Below are positions 5,393 through 5,574 of a DNA stretch of 5,574 bases, piece after piece. The translations under genes and the position numbers were made by a program. The first letter of the stretch is position 1. Every line of letters begins with the position of its first letter. Under the pieces are notes generated by a model. The model had not been told where the DNA came from. It saw only the letters and a list, made by a program, of their open reading frames with translations, and searched no databases. Location: positions 1-5,574 of the forward strand of contig JAITHM010000032.1 of NCBI GenBank assembly GCA_031279965.1, read 5' to 3'. The stretch is from Spirochaetaceae bacterium (GTDB taxonomy: Bacteria > Spirochaetota > Spirochaetia > Treponematales > Breznakiellaceae).

Positions 5393-5574
5393 AGTCTGAA
5401 AAGGAGATCCTCGTAGCCGGGGAATGGCCAATCGCTCTTCGCGACAATACGCTCCAGAGCGTCCGCCTTGTCCCGCACGGAGGCCATAGCGGCCTTTACC
5501 TTCTCGTCGAAAGCTTTAGCCTGCGCGAACGGCTCTTCGATACCGCGCGCCTCGCCAAGCGCCGACTCGAGCTT
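5389..5574 (-). CDS. glnN: Type III glutamine synthetase (GSIII), C-terminal 61 residues (5' end outside window)
   Basis: Read on the - strand from the window edge, 61 in-frame codons lead to a TAA at 5391-5389. The protein end matches the C-terminus of GSIII: a helical segment (AFDEKVKAAMASVRDKADAL, about residues 21-40), then LERIV (40-44) and WPFPGYEDLLF (49-59), close to the family's W-P-x-P-x-Y-x-D-L-L-F ending. GSIII is a cytosolic enzyme of about 700 residues that makes glutamine from glutamate, ammonia and ATP. The catalytic part is outside the window. The protein ends two residues after LLF, as family members do, so it is not obviously truncated. Its stop codon lies in the outermost bases of the palindromic element, so the 3' untranslated region of glnN begins with that element. 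It is convergent with the DUF2974 gene. Confidence 0.85.
   Translation of the reverse strand, partial: KLESALGEARGIEEPFAQAKAFDEKVKAAMASVRDKADALERIVAKSDWPFPGYEDLLFRL

Noticed and set aside
5121..5447. A 108-codon - strand open frame crossing the palindrome
   Set aside because: It overlaps the end of the DUF2974 gene, the terminator hairpin and the glnN 3' end in a different frame. Its middle is simply the translation of the repeat, so copies of the repeat could be mistaken for a small protein family.

Overview
The window reads as chromosomal DNA of a spirochaete, most likely a Treponema of roughly 50% GC. That assignment is inference. It rests on the gene set (a CstA-type transporter, a large beta-helix surface lipoprotein with a short spirochaete-style lipobox signal, an Mbeg1-like DUF2974 hydrolase and a type III glutamine synthetase) and not on any rRNA or marker gene. 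No tRNA, rRNA, CRISPR array or transposase gene is visible.

Layout from left to right. (1) The 3' end of a cstA-like carbon-starvation/peptide transporter gene enters on the + strand and stops at 337. (2) Facing it on the - strand is a two-gene unit, read from 3887 down to 334. First comes a 797-residue lipoprotein with a Pmp-like beta-helix core. It overlaps by an ATGA junction a 387-residue Rsm22/METTL17-family methyltransferase-like protein that carries the cysteines expected of an Fe-S site. The cstA and rsm22-like genes end on the same TTAA palindrome, with no room for a terminator between them. (3) About 98 bp of divergent control region (3888-3985) separates the lipoprotein gene from a + strand gene for a DUF2974 alpha/beta-hydrolase (3986-5131). 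Both start codons lack a Shine-Dalgarno sequence and have -10-like hexamers only a few bases upstream. (4) The convergent gap 5132-5388 holds a GC-rich hairpin with a T tract on the - strand, and then a 169-bp full-length imperfect palindrome (5224-5392) with 21-bp terminal inverted repeats. This is a MITE-like element flanked by CTAG/TTAG. (5) The last 186 bases are the 3' end of a type III glutamine synthetase gene (glnN) on the - strand. Its stop codon lies inside the outer edge of the palindrome.

The genes do not form one pathway. The only clear co-expression unit is lipoprotein plus Rsm22-like protein. The most unusual items are the non-coding palindrome sitting on the glnN stop codon, apparently between glnN and its terminator, the coupling of a surface lipoprotein to a ribosome-assembly-type protein, and the possibly leaderless divergent promoters. 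I see no convincing new multi-gene system.
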